From assembly GCF_004348115.1 (NCBI RefSeq), contig NZ_QPFB01000001.1, forward strand, positions 211,752 through 275,751: a stretch of DNA of 64,000 nt, in the 5' to 3' direction. Made by a program: the position numbers and the translations under genes. This stretch comes from Stenotrophomonas sp. ATCM1_4 (lineage in GTDB: Bacteria > Pseudomonadota > Gammaproteobacteria > Xanthomonadales > Xanthomonadaceae). Within the stretch, counting starts at the first letter, position 1; each line of letters starts with the position of its first letter. Below are positions 8,792-17,169 of the stretch, in pieces. The notes under the pieces are model-generated. The model ran no database searches and was not told the DNA's origin. It was given only the letters and a program-made list of their open reading frames with translations.

Positions 8792-9375
8792 GTGGGTTCA
8801 TTGATACGAGGCTGCCCGAGTGTGTCGCCTATGGCTTCCAAGGTGGCCCGGAGTGGAATACCGCCATTGTCGAACTGGACAACGGCGGCGAAGTGCGAAA
8901 CGGGCAATGGCGGTATCCACGAATGCGGTACAGCGCCGCATTCAACAACCTGTCCGCGGCCGGGCAGCGGGAAGTGATGGCTGCTTTCTACGCGGCGCGT
9001 GGACGGCTCTACGCATTCCGCTTCAACGATCCCCTGGACAACGTTGCCAAAGCGGAGCCCATCGCCCCAGCTATCGGAACGACGGATGCAGTGCAGCTGA
9101 CCCGGACATACCGACTCGGCCCGGAATCGGCAACACGGCGCATCCAGGCAATCGTCACTGCGGTTATTCGCAACTCTGCGGGAACCGCCGTGGCGGGATC
9201 TCTGGATGCTGGGAAGGGGCTTTTCGTCCCTGCTTTGGCATGGGCGGACGACGATTACACGTGGTCTGGGGAGTTCGACGTTTGGGTCCGGTTTGATAGC
9301 GACCACAACGCCTTCACTCTCGGCGACCTGGATGCCCATAGCGCGGACATCGAGCTGGTGGAGGTGCGCCGATGA
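8788..9375 (+). CDS. Distal tail protein, DUF2460
   Basis: A 195-aa DUF2460 protein, the counterpart of gene transfer agent gp12. The opening FIDTRLPECVAYGFQGGPEW and the central FYAARGRLYAFRFNDPLD are characteristic. It should form the ring joining tail tube to baseplate hub. ATGA overlaps at both ends (8788-8791 and 9372-9375) indicate translational coupling through the whole tail-tip cluster. Confidence 0.9.
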   Translation: MSGFIDTRLPECVAYGFQGGPEWNTAIVELDNGGEVRNGQWRYPRMRYSAAFNNLSAAGQREVMAAFYAARGRLYAFRFNDPLDNVAKAEPIAPAIGTTDAVQLTRTYRLGPESATRRIQAIVTAVIRNSAGTAVAGSLDAGKGLFVPALAWADDDYTWSGEFDVWVRFDSDHNAFTLGDLDAHSADIELVEVRR

Positions 9376-10256
9376 AGCAAATCCCGATCCTGCTGCAGGA
9401 GCATCTCCGCGAGCCTGCAACCACCTGGTGTTTCCTCCTGCGTGTCGCCTGCGTGGGCCGTTGGGAAGGGGTGGTGTTTGGGTTCACGACGTTGGATGTT
9501 GATCTCTCCTATGACGATGGTGCGGGGCTCATCGCCTACCGGGCAGAAAACGGCTTCAAGCCTGAGCGCATCCAATCGGCCGCAGACTTTGGTGTAGACA
9601 ACACCGACCTGATGGGATGGGTGGCCGCGACCGGCATCACCGTCGAGGAGGTGTCGGCCGGCCTGCTGGACTATGCGGAGGTGACGGTCTACCGGGTCAA
9701 CTACATGGACCTTTCGCAGGGGCATGAAGTTGTCATGTTCGGAACCTGCGGGCAGACCAAGTGCCATGGCAACGCCTGGGTGACCGAGTACCGGTCGCTA
9801 ATGCAGCAGGCCAAGCAGACCATCAGCACGGTGTACTCGCTGACCTGCAGAGCCGGCTACGGCGACGAGCGTTGCGGCATGCGGTTCGTCTGGACGGACG
9901 GCGTTGTCACGACGGAGGGCGATGACCCCGACCGGGTATTCACTGCGAGTGGGTTGGCCGGGGCTGCAGGGTTCTATGACCTTGGGATCATCCAGTGGCT
10001 CACCGGGTCAAACGTCGGGCTGGAAAGCGAGGTGTTCAGCTTCGAAGCTGGTGGCCGCATCCGCCTTGCACTACCGGCTGGCTTCGACATCGGGGCTGGC
10101 GACACCTTCCGCATCCGGCAGGACTGCGACAAGACATTCGCCACGTGCAAGCAGAAGGGCAACGTCCTGAACTTCCGTGGCGAGCACCTTACCCCCGTAT
10201 CGGACACGTCCCTTTCCGTGCCTGGTGCCTACGTTCGCTCGGTGGATGCCGCATGA
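9372..10256 (+). CDS. Baseplate hub protein, DUF2163
   Basis: A 294-aa DUF2163 hub protein, equivalent to GTA gp13 and functionally to lambda gpL. It contains a four-cysteine pattern, C159-x8-C168 and C252-x6-C259, followed by NVLNFRGEHL. As I recall, lambda gpL uses the same spacing to hold an iron-sulphur cluster, so this hub probably does too (inference). It overlaps its neighbours by four bases on each side. Confidence 0.9.
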   Translation: MKQIPILLQEHLREPATTWCFLLRVACVGRWEGVVFGFTTLDVDLSYDDGAGLIAYRAENGFKPERIQSAADFGVDNTDLMGWVAATGITVEEVSAGLLDYAEVTVYRVNYMDLSQGHEVVMFGTCGQTKCHGNAWVTEYRSLMQQAKQTISTVYSLTCRAGYGDERCGMRFVWTDGVVTTEGDDPDRVFTASGLAGAAGFYDLGIIQWLTGSNVGLESEVFSFEAGGRIRLALPAGFDIGAGDTFRIRQDCDKTFATCKQKGNVLNFRGEHLTPVSDTSLSVPGAYVRSVDAA

Positions 10257-10660
10257 CAAACCCAATCGAGAAGGCGCGGGCGCTCATCGGCGTGCCGTGG
10301 TGCCACCAGGGCCGGAACCCCGAAATCGGCATCGATTGCGCCGGTCTGCTGATCCTTGCCTTTGACGTGCAGAGCCCCACGCCAAGCTACGGGCGCAATC
10401 CGTGTCGTGGGCTCCTTGAGGCGACGATGGAGGGGCTGCTGGGGGCTCCGCTGGAGGAGGGGGCCGAGATGCGCCCTGGAGACGCCGTAGCGGTGGCCTA
10501 CGGCGGGCCGATCCGGCATTGCGGCCTGATCGCCGATGACATCCATGGCGGGCTTTCGTTGATCCACACGGACAGCATCCTGGGGCGTGTTACAGAGCAC
10601 CCTCTGGATGAGAAGTGGCTGCGGCGAATCCGCCGCATATACAGGCGGGGTGCCCGGTGA
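10253..10660 (+). CDS. NlpC/P60 family tail peptidase
   Basis: A 135-aa cell-wall hydrolase of the tail tip, equivalent to GTA gp14. The ATG at 10253 overlaps the hub stop as ATGA. The NlpC/P60 triad is visible: Cys29 in IDCAGLL, His89 in IRHCGLI, and a third polar residue at His105 in SLIHTDS. It probably cuts peptidoglycan stem peptides during DNA injection. The next gene starts with an overlapping GTGA. Confidence 0.9.
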   Translation: MTNPIEKARALIGVPWCHQGRNPEIGIDCAGLLILAFDVQSPTPSYGRNPCRGLLEATMEGLLGAPLEEGAEMRPGDAVAVAYGGPIRHCGLIADDIHGGLSLIHTDSILGRVTEHPLDEKWLRRIRRIYRRGAR

Positions 10661-11697
10661 GCGGATCAACTATCGGTGGTGTCGTTGGTGGTGTAGCTGG
10701 CGGAATCATTGGGTTCTACGCTGGCAACCCAGTAATGGGTGCACAGATCGGATTCTCGATTGGTTCTGCCATTGGCGGATATGTTGACCCCGTACAGGTG
10801 AAAGGCCCGCGTCTCACCGACGCAATGAGCCAGACTTCGACGGTCGGCGGCGTAATCCCATTCGGATACGGGCGATACGTGACAGGCGGAAACATCATCT
10901 GGTGCGACCGCCTGATTGAGCACGTCAAGCGCCAGCGGCAAGGAAAGGGCGCAAGTTCGAAGACCACGACCTACACGTACACCCGCAGCTATGCGGTCGG
11001 AGTCTGCCAAGGCGAGATCTTCGGCTTCCACTGGATCAAGCGGAACGGGAAGAAGGTCTACACGTCCGATCCAGCCGCCACCGCCGAGGAGAAGGCTTAC
11101 AGCGCCAAGTGGCTGGGGAAGGTCACCCTCTATCGTGGCGGCGAGTCGCAAATGCCCGACTCAACCATCGTGGCGGTAGAGGGGGCCGGGAATGTCTCTC
11201 CGTTCCGTGGGCTTGCGTACATCGTTGTCGAGAACGACGACCTCACGGACCTGTCGGGCGCTGTTCCGCAGTATGAGTTTTGCGTCATTGCTACGCCGCC
11301 AGAGGCCTATCTAACGAGCAAGCCATACCCGCAACTTACCGGCGAATCGCAGTCGTATGAAGTGAGTCCGCTTGGAATGTCGCTGCGGTCGATGGTTGTT
11401 GATGGAGGAGCCTACAGTGAGGCTTCAAGCTATGAGGTTACTCCTGGCGAGATCAAGCTGAAGGATAGCTATAACGCCACGTACATGGATGACGAAGTGG
11501 TCGCCGTGAACGCCGCGCCACATGAGCTGGTGTTGGTGCGCGTCTTGGTATCCATTGATGCAGGTCAAAGTGAGTCGGTTGGCGTGCATGCAGATCCGCA
11601 GTTGATAGAGCTGAAGTCGGCGCTGGTAACCATCGCTGGACTTGCGAATGAATCGACAACTGTCAGAGTAGAACCCATAGGAATATCGCTAACATGA
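10657..11697 (+). CDS. Tail tip protein, N-terminal module with five-fold C-terminal repeat
   Basis: A 346-aa protein starting at a GTG that overlaps the peptidase stop (GTGA). Residues about 1-45 are a glycine-zipper hydrophobic region (GGVVGGVAGGIIGFYAG). Then comes the N-terminal domain of large tail tip proteins (GGVIPFGYGRYVTGGNIIWCD, TRSYAVGVCQGEIFGFHWIK). From about residue 234 it turns into a 25/26-residue repeat with consensus V-x-x-x-P-x-x-[ILM]-x-L; the units start near 11356, 11431, 11506, 11584 and 11662, and the last is cut by the stop. In most relatives this domain is fused to the rest of the tip protein. Confidence 0.8.
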   Translation: MSGSTIGGVVGGVAGGIIGFYAGNPVMGAQIGFSIGSAIGGYVDPVQVKGPRLTDAMSQTSTVGGVIPFGYGRYVTGGNIIWCDRLIEHVKRQRQGKGASSKTTTYTYTRSYAVGVCQGEIFGFHWIKRNGKKVYTSDPAATAEEKAYSAKWLGKVTLYRGGESQMPDSTIVAVEGAGNVSPFRGLAYIVVENDDLTDLSGAVPQYEFCVIATPPEAYLTSKPYPQLTGESQSYEVSPLGMSLRSMVVDGGAYSEASSYEVTPGEIKLKDSYNATYMDDEVVAVNAAPHELVLVRVLVSIDAGQSESVGVHADPQLIELKSALVTIAGLANESTTVRVEPIGISLT

Positions 11698-12710
11698 ACT
11701 CACCGATCGCACTACTGAAGCTCGCCGTATCAAGCAAGTACAAGCTCATCGCCAGAAGGATGGATGAGGCAGTGTCTGCGGAGAGCGGATGGAGCGACAA
11801 CATAATCACGACGCATGGAGATAATCAGTTCTTTGCGCTGATGGGCGGAAGTCTTTCCGCCTATGGCCCGGTTCGCCCAAAGATCGTCGTTGGTACTGGT
11901 TCGTCGGCGCCGGTCAAGGGCGACACTGCCCTCGCTGCGTTCCGCGCTGGCGCTGCCTGGGACACTGTTCAATCCGGGGCCGACAGCACAAGCACAATTT
12001 CCTACGACGACGATTACGTCTACTGCGAAATCTCGATGCGTCAGCGACTCCCTCAAGGAGCCGCTTCGGGGAACATCTCAGAAGTTGGCTGCGTATGGGA
12101 CACGAATGTGGCCGCTCCAACTGCCGCGTCGCTGCTGTCATCGCGGGCCCTTGTAAGGGATTCGGGCGGAAATCCGACGAGTGTTCCGGTTCTGCCAGAT
12201 GAGTTCCTTGACGTGATCTGGAGGCTTCGCGTTGCATTCCCGCGCAAGGTTGCCTCCACTGTCCCGCGAAACATCAAGGGCGTAGTTGGAAACTCCAATT
12301 GCGTAGTGAAGGCGGCCGCAATGACGACCCAGGCGCGCAATGGAGATGGATTCTCACTCACCTCCACGCCGAACGCGATTGGTGGTTCGGACGGAATAGG
12401 GTTCCCTACGAACGGCCCTGCAACGCCTTACAAGTCGGCAGGAGAGCCGGACAACTCAGCAGCCACGCCTCCTGCTGGAAGCACCGCTGGCAGCAATGCA
12501 AGCTCTTCCACTCTCGCTAACTACACGACTGGAAGCCTCTATCGAGATATGACCTTCACTTGGGGGCTGAGCGCCGGAAACATCGCTGACATCAATTGCT
12601 TCAAGGTGAACTTCGGCCTCGGCACGTTGTGGCTGTACCTCACCGATGGGTACAAGTTCACCAAAACCAATCAGGACCAGATGTCAATCACGATAAGGTT
12701 CACATTCTAA
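11694..12710 (+). CDS. Putative virion structural protein inside tail-tip cluster
   Basis: A 338-aa protein that I do not recognise. It is rich in Ser, Thr, Gly and Asn, lacks a signal peptide and has a beta-rich look with a glycine/proline-rich central loop (GEPDNSAATPPAGSTAGSNA). It overlaps the upstream gene by ATGA and the downstream gene by TAATG, so it is co-translated with the two tip-protein parts. The codon choice is a little less GC-rich than in the tail genes. It could be a receptor-binding or decoration subunit; this is inference from position. Confidence 0.65.
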   Translation: MNSPIALLKLAVSSKYKLIARRMDEAVSAESGWSDNIITTHGDNQFFALMGGSLSAYGPVRPKIVVGTGSSAPVKGDTALAAFRAGAAWDTVQSGADSTSTISYDDDYVYCEISMRQRLPQGAASGNISEVGCVWDTNVAAPTAASLLSSRALVRDSGGNPTSVPVLPDEFLDVIWRLRVAFPRKVASTVPRNIKGVVGNSNCVVKAAAMTTQARNGDGFSLTSTPNAIGGSDGIGFPTNGPATPYKSAGEPDNSAATPPAGSTAGSNASSSTLANYTTGSLYRDMTFTWGLSAGNIADINCFKVNFGLGTLWLYLTDGYKFTKTNQDQMSITIRFTF

Positions 12711-14944
12711 TGATCCCTGGAAACCTGCTTTCAACCAATGCAGTGATCAGCGGGTTCTCGTTCCCGGTAAAAGGCCCGTCGTCGGAAGACAAGGCGATTG
12801 CGTATGAGCTGGGAGGGGTTGCGTTGAATGACCCCTCCCAAGGGCTCGCGGTGAAGCTCTGGACGGCCAGGCTTGAGATCGACAAGGAGACTGGCGTTGG
12901 GAGCGTCTACGTTCAGGCCACCGCCGTGGTCAAGACGCTTCTCTTCTCAGGCATGGGGATCGATGAGATCGATGTCTGCTTTGACCAGAATATGAATCCG
13001 TTCGTTGCTTACATGCAGAACGGGCAAGGCAGGTTCTATTGGTACAACCCGGTGATCGGGGGTATGGATCACACTGACCTGCCGGCAGGATGCTATGACC
13101 TTCGGTGCAGCCTTGACGAGAAGCGGCCTTTCAACATCGCCGAGTCTGACATCGTTCTGAGCTACATCCGGGCGGGCAATCTCTGCATGCGCTACCAGCG
13201 AGATAGGTTCACGGTTGAGTACGTGCTTCGTGACGACCTTGGGCCTTCCGTGCGGCTGGTGAGCATGGCGATGAATCGCGGTTCGCGTATGCAGTGGAGG
13301 TTGCGGAACTACCGCAGGACGGATGACCCTGGCGCGCTCCAGGCAGCTGACCCGTTCGTTGCGGACGTGATCGATGACCTCTATCGAAGGTCGGGTGTCT
13401 CGGTTCAAAGCATCGACACGAGCGGGTTGTTTGGCACGACCACTGAGGGTTTCAAGGTCGCAAGCGAGGGCGGGGCGGACGTGATGGTCCAGTCCTTGCA
13501 GGCGGCGTTCTTCTTCGACCCGGCCGAGTCGGACAAGAAGCTCAGGGCAGTCCTGCGTGGGGGTGATCCGGCGCTGTACATCGGCAGCGATGCCCTAGTG
13601 GCGCGTGACGATGATGCGCTCACTATCGACCGCGTTCAGGAGGCGGAGCTGCTGCGCAAGGTGAACGTGACGATGGTGGATAGCTCCATCGACTACACGA
13701 CCAACAAGCAGACGGCAGAGCGGCGCAGCACGACCGTTAACGCGAAGGCTGAATCCTCGATTGAGATCCCGCTTACCGCATCGCCAGATTTCCACGCCAC
13801 TGTCGCCATGCGGCGGCTCAACGTTGCGTGGGGCGAAATGGAGACGTACGAATTTGAGCTGCCCATCGCGTACAGCGCGTTGGTCCCTACGGATGTGATC
13901 GTCCTCACCGACAAGCGCGGCAAGGCGCACCGGATGCGCATCATGGAGATCGAGGAGGACGGAGGAACGCTCATCGTCAAGGCGTCCAAGGATTCCCCAT
14001 GGATCTACGACGCCAACGCGGTGGGCGTGAGGGCGGAACCGCCTACGTCCACTACCCCGGGGCTTGTCGGCGACACCATTGTGGCAGTTCTGGATATTCC
14101 GGTGCTGCGTGACCAGGACGATGAGCTGGGCTACTACGTCGGCGCGCGTGGCACTGGTCGGGGCTGGCGCGGGGCGGAAATCCAGATGAGCACGGATGGG
14201 GGCGTGAGCGTTGGACAGTCCCTTCAGGTGGACGTGCCGGCAGTCATCGGTGTGACCGCTTCGGACCTGCTGCAGGAAGTGGGCTCCGAGTACCTGTCGC
14301 AACAGCGTCTCACTGTCGTTGTTCCTGAGCAACTGGAGTCCATCGACTACGAGCAGTTGCTGCGCTACGGGAACAAAGCGGCAATCCGGCGCGCAGATGG
14401 CAGCTGGGAGGTTCTGCAATTCCAGACTTCAACCCAGCTCAGCGAATCCACGTTTGAGCTGTCGGGGCTGGTTCGCGGAAGGTACGCCACTGCGCCGCTC
14501 GCCGTGCCTGCGGGCTCGATGTTCGTCCTGGTCGATGACTCCCTCGTGTTCGTGCAAGTTCAGCAGTGGATGACCGGAACGACGATCTCCTATCGCGGCG
14601 TGAGCTACGGTCAGGACAGCGATGAGGCCGATTGGTCATCCTTCGCCGTCGATGAGCCGCAGAGCCAGCAGGAGTGGCCTGTTCACTACGTCAGGGCCGT
14701 GAGGAACGGTTCGAACGCCGTAACCGTCAGCTGGATTGGCCGTGGCCGGCTCGGCGTCGAAACCGCCCCGCGTCAAAGCAAGTATTTCGCCGGCTACCGG
14801 GTGACCTATAGCGACGGCTTCACGGCCGACGTGACCAGTACAACCCACACCCGCGCCAGCACGCCAAGCGGCGTGACGGTCACCGTGGCCGCCATCAACA
14901 CCATTACCGGGCCAGGCCCGGCAAGCGAGGCTATCCCAACATGA
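12710..14944 (+). CDS. Tail tip / host-specificity protein, Phage-tail_3-type
   Basis: A 744-aa protein starting at an ATG that overlaps the previous TAA. Residues about 1-190 form a beta-rich domain (FYWYNPVIGGMD, YDLRCSLDEKRPFNIAESD, SYIRAGNLCMRYQRDRFT). From about residue 225 it matches the tail-tip core (DDLYRRSGVSV, then VMVQSLQAAFFFDPAESDKKL). The C-terminus looks like fibronectin-type strands (VRNGSNAVTVSWIGRGRLG). It corresponds to the C-terminal part of GTA gp15 or lambda J-like proteins and should carry receptor recognition. The next ATG (14941) overlaps its stop. Confidence 0.85.
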   Translation: MIPGNLLSTNAVISGFSFPVKGPSSEDKAIAYELGGVALNDPSQGLAVKLWTARLEIDKETGVGSVYVQATAVVKTLLFSGMGIDEIDVCFDQNMNPFVAYMQNGQGRFYWYNPVIGGMDHTDLPAGCYDLRCSLDEKRPFNIAESDIVLSYIRAGNLCMRYQRDRFTVEYVLRDDLGPSVRLVSMAMNRGSRMQWRLRNYRRTDDPGALQAADPFVADVIDDLYRRSGVSVQSIDTSGLFGTTTEGFKVASEGGADVMVQSLQAAFFFDPAESDKKLRAVLRGGDPALYIGSDALVARDDDALTIDRVQEAELLRKVNVTMVDSSIDYTTNKQTAERRSTTVNAKAESSIEIPLTASPDFHATVAMRRLNVAWGEMETYEFELPIAYSALVPTDVIVLTDKRGKAHRMRIMEIEEDGGTLIVKASKDSPWIYDANAVGVRAEPPTSTTPGLVGDTIVAVLDIPVLRDQDDELGYYVGARGTGRGWRGAEIQMSTDGGVSVGQSLQVDVPAVIGVTASDLLQEVGSEYLSQQRLTVVVPEQLESIDYEQLLRYGNKAAIRRADGSWEVLQFQTSTQLSESTFELSGLVRGRYATAPLAVPAGSMFVLVDDSLVFVQVQQWMTGTTISYRGVSYGQDSDEADWSSFAVDEPQSQQEWPVHYVRAVRNGSNAVTVSWIGRGRLGVETAPRQSKYFAGYRVTYSDGFTADVTSTTHTRASTPSGVTVTVAAINTITGPGPASEAIPT

Positions 14945-15291
14945 GTACCCCGAACCTTGGGCTTGAGCTTGTCCCGTCCAACTCCCTGCAGCCCTCCGTC
15001 CCGATTAACGACACGCTGCAGGCGATCGATGCCCTCCTGCAGCTGGCGGTGGTCGATAAAGACCTGGCGGCGCCGCCTACAACAGTGGAATCCGATTCCG
15101 GTAAGCGGTGGATCATTGGTCCAGCCGCTACGGGGGCATGGACGGGGAAGTCCGGCCAGGTTGCCCTCTGCACCGGGGCGACCCTGTGGCGCTTCCTGGA
15201 GCCGCGCGATGGCTGGGAGGCGGTTGTTCTCGATGAGGGGGCGCTTGGCACCCGGTATCGGTACATCGGCGGGGCCTGGTCAGCCGTGTGA
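14941..15291 (+). CDS. DUF2793 protein, tail fibre-associated
   Basis: A 116-aa protein matching the DUF2793 pattern: NDTLQAIDALLQLAVVDKDL, an AATGAWTGKSGQVAL core and a GWEAVVLDEGALG end. DUF2793 domains occur at the end of phage tail operons and in tail fibres; their function is not established. It overlaps the tip protein stop by ATGA and is the last gene of the coupled tail-tip series that begins at 8788. Confidence 0.8.
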   Translation: MSTPNLGLELVPSNSLQPSVPINDTLQAIDALLQLAVVDKDLAAPPTTVESDSGKRWIIGPAATGAWTGKSGQVALCTGATLWRFLEPRDGWEAVVLDEGALGTRYRYIGGAWSAV

Positions 15292-15354
15292 AAGTTGAGG
15301 GAGTGGGCGGGCTAGCCTACCATCGCATTTCACCAATGGATTGATGGGGGCGGT

Positions 15355-15702
15355 ATGCGTATTGGATTGGCGTTGGCGGCAATGCTGGCGGTCAGCGGGT
15401 GCACGACCATGCAGTACACCGCCAATGCGCCTGCCGGTGCTGTTGATGATGGAGTCCGCGTTCTTTATCAGTACCCCGAGGGCGAGAAGTACCAGAATCT
15501 TGGGTTGATTGACTTCGACTTCTACAAGCCTGGATGGCGTGAGCCCACTGTGACCGATGCGCTGCCCGACCTGAAAGCAAAGGTTCGCTCTGTTGGTGGG
15601 AACGCACTGATCGTCAGAAATCAGCGCGTGGGTCACCTCAACAATCGGTCCATGAACATTTCTGCAGAAGTTCTGAAGGTGGACTGGGCCGCACAGCCAT
15701 AG
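15355..15702 (+). CDS. Prophage lipoprotein
   Basis: A 115-aa protein with a signal peptide and lipobox (LAVSGC, Cys16), so it should be lipid-anchored in the envelope. The mature part ends in a small alpha/beta fold (DLKAKVRSVGGNALIVRNQRVG), loosely like RcsF/DUF4156-type small lipoproteins. Placed after the tail genes, it is a likely lysogenic-conversion gene, for example one that blocks superinfection. The function is inferred from position only. Confidence 0.75.
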   Translation: MRIGLALAAMLAVSGCTTMQYTANAPAGAVDDGVRVLYQYPEGEKYQNLGLIDFDFYKPGWREPTVTDALPDLKAKVRSVGGNALIVRNQRVGHLNNRSMNISAEVLKVDWAAQP

Positions 15703-15719
15703 TCATCCGGATCGCACGG

Positions 15720-15941
15720 TTACACCTTACCGTGCAGCGATGCCTCGGGCTGCACGCCCATGTGGACGAGCCATGCGGCGATCATTTCGATGATCGCGCT
15801 GTCGTCCTCTGGGTAGCTGTCGATCAGCCGGGCTTCGACCGCGTCGCAGATGTCCCAGAACGCCGGTGTGTCGCCATGCTCCTGGAAGGCGTGGGCCAGT
15901 TCTCCGTACGCCAGCTCATAGTCACCGCGGCGGCTACTCAT
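15720..15941 (-). CDS. Small hypothetical protein, reverse strand
   Basis: A 73-aa acidic protein (MSSRRGDYELAYGELAHAF at the start). The ATG at 15941 overlaps the end of the upstream reverse gene by 8 bases, so I prefer it to a longer upstream frame. No family is recognised. With its partner it forms a two-gene unit opposing the tail genes, a typical place for phage accessory or lysogeny-expressed genes. Confidence 0.6.
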   Translation of the reverse strand: MSSRRGDYELAYGELAHAFQEHGDTPAFWDICDAVEARLIDSYPEDDSAIIEMIAAWLVHMGVQPEASLHGKV

Positions 15942-16167
15942 GGGCGGCTCCGGTTTCGACCATGCCGGCGTCCCGGATGATCGCCTCCACACGGTCGTGA
16001 AAGTGCGCGAGATCGGCCGCATCGACCTCCTGCTCCAGCGCCTCGGCCTCGCCGGCCAGCTCCTCGGCCTGGTCTCCGGGCGGGCTGGACTTTGCGATAA
16101 CGGCCGCGCGGGCCTTCAGGCCCTCCAGGGCTGCGTCGAGTTCGGGGCGGGAAAGCTTGGTGTTCAT
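15934..16167 (-). CDS. Small hypothetical coiled-coil protein, reverse strand
   Basis: A 77-aa mostly helical, acidic protein (LDAALEGLKARAAVIAKSS, then EELAGEAEALEQEVDAADL) with heptad-like spacing. It is first in a two-gene reverse-strand unit, overlapping the next gene by 8 bases. It diverges from the SRAP gene at 16220, so a promoter pair probably lies in 16168-16219. No function can be assigned. Confidence 0.6.
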   Translation of the reverse strand: MNTKLSRPELDAALEGLKARAAVIAKSSPPGDQAEELAGEAEALEQEVDAADLAHFHDRVEAIIRDAGMVETGAAHE

Positions 16168-16219
16168 GCACAGATCCTAGGCCCCGCGGGCGTTATGCTC
16201 GGGTCAAAGGAGATGACCC

Positions 16220-17164
16220 ATGTGTTATTCCGCTCAGATCGAAGCCGACTACATGAGGCTGCTGCGGGCCTTTGGCCCTGTGCTGTCGCTCGAAGAGTTC
16301 ACGCGGCTCTGGCTGCGGGACGCCGGCAAGGAGAGGCGTCGCATCCCCAAAGCGCTTGTCGACCAGGTCGGGCCGCTGCTTCCGGCGACCGCCCAGGCCA
16401 CCTTCGCGGCCGCCGCGGCCGGCGACGAGGCGGCCTGGCAGGAGGAGCTGTTCAAGCAAAGCCGGCGGGTCGCCGACGCTGAGCGCAAGCTCGCGCTGAA
16501 GTTCACGAAGACCGCCGAGAAGGACCTCACTATCGGCCGGCGGAAGGTTGACCAGCTCAAGGGCTGGCTGGGGGACCTGCATCGACAGAAGTTGGCGTCC
16601 CGGGACTGGCGCTTTTTCCCGCAGTGGTGGGCACCGGTGCTCGTCCGGGAGGGCGATGGCTACGCAATCAAGCCGATGCGATACCAGCTTCGGAAGCCGG
16701 GGATGCCGGCCAGCTCAGACTATGTCGGTACGGGCGTCAGTCGCCGGATGTCGGGGACGTACAACGCGCGCCGCGACAACCTCGAGCGCTACTGGCACAA
16801 GCAGTTCGGCCACAAGCATGGCGTGATTGTCGCCTCCCGGTTCTACGAGAACGTGGAAGGCCCCGACGGGACCTCGCAGCGGCTGGAGTTCACGCCGCGG
16901 ACGGGCGAGCCGCTGCTTGTCGCGTGCCTCTGGGACCTGTGGACGGACCCGACGGGCCAGGAGTCGGACATGCTCTGCTTTGCGGCGATCACTGACGAGC
17001 CGGAGCCTGAAGTTCTGGCCGCGGGCCATGACCGCACGGTGATCAATCTGAAGCCTGAGCATCTCGAGGCCTGGCTCAACCCGGACCCGGCAGACCGGGC
17101 TGCGCTGTACGCGATCTTCGACGACAAGAGGCACCCGTTCTACGAGCACAAGATCGCAGCCTGA
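16220..17164 (+). CDS. SRAP-family abasic-site protein (YedK/HMCES-like)
   Basis: A 314-aa SOS response-associated peptidase-like protein. The conserved residues are present: Cys2 right after Met (MCYSAQ), Asn182 in TYNARRDNL, Glu210 in ASRFYENV and His270 in AGHDRTVINL. Family members form a thiazolidine crosslink between Cys2 and abasic sites in single-stranded DNA, shielding them from cleavage. It is longer than E. coli YedK (about 222 aa), with an inserted helical region at about 25-125. In the prophage it may protect phage DNA or counter DNA-excising defences; that role is inference. Confidence 0.85.
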   Translation: MCYSAQIEADYMRLLRAFGPVLSLEEFTRLWLRDAGKERRRIPKALVDQVGPLLPATAQATFAAAAAGDEAAWQEELFKQSRRVADAERKLALKFTKTAEKDLTIGRRKVDQLKGWLGDLHRQKLASRDWRFFPQWWAPVLVREGDGYAIKPMRYQLRKPGMPASSDYVGTGVSRRMSGTYNARRDNLERYWHKQFGHKHGVIVASRFYENVEGPDGTSQRLEFTPRTGEPLLVACLWDLWTDPTGQESDMLCFAAITDEPEPEVLAAGHDRTVINLKPEHLEAWLNPDPADRAALYAIFDDKRHPFYEHKIAA

Positions 17165-17169
17165 TCCCA

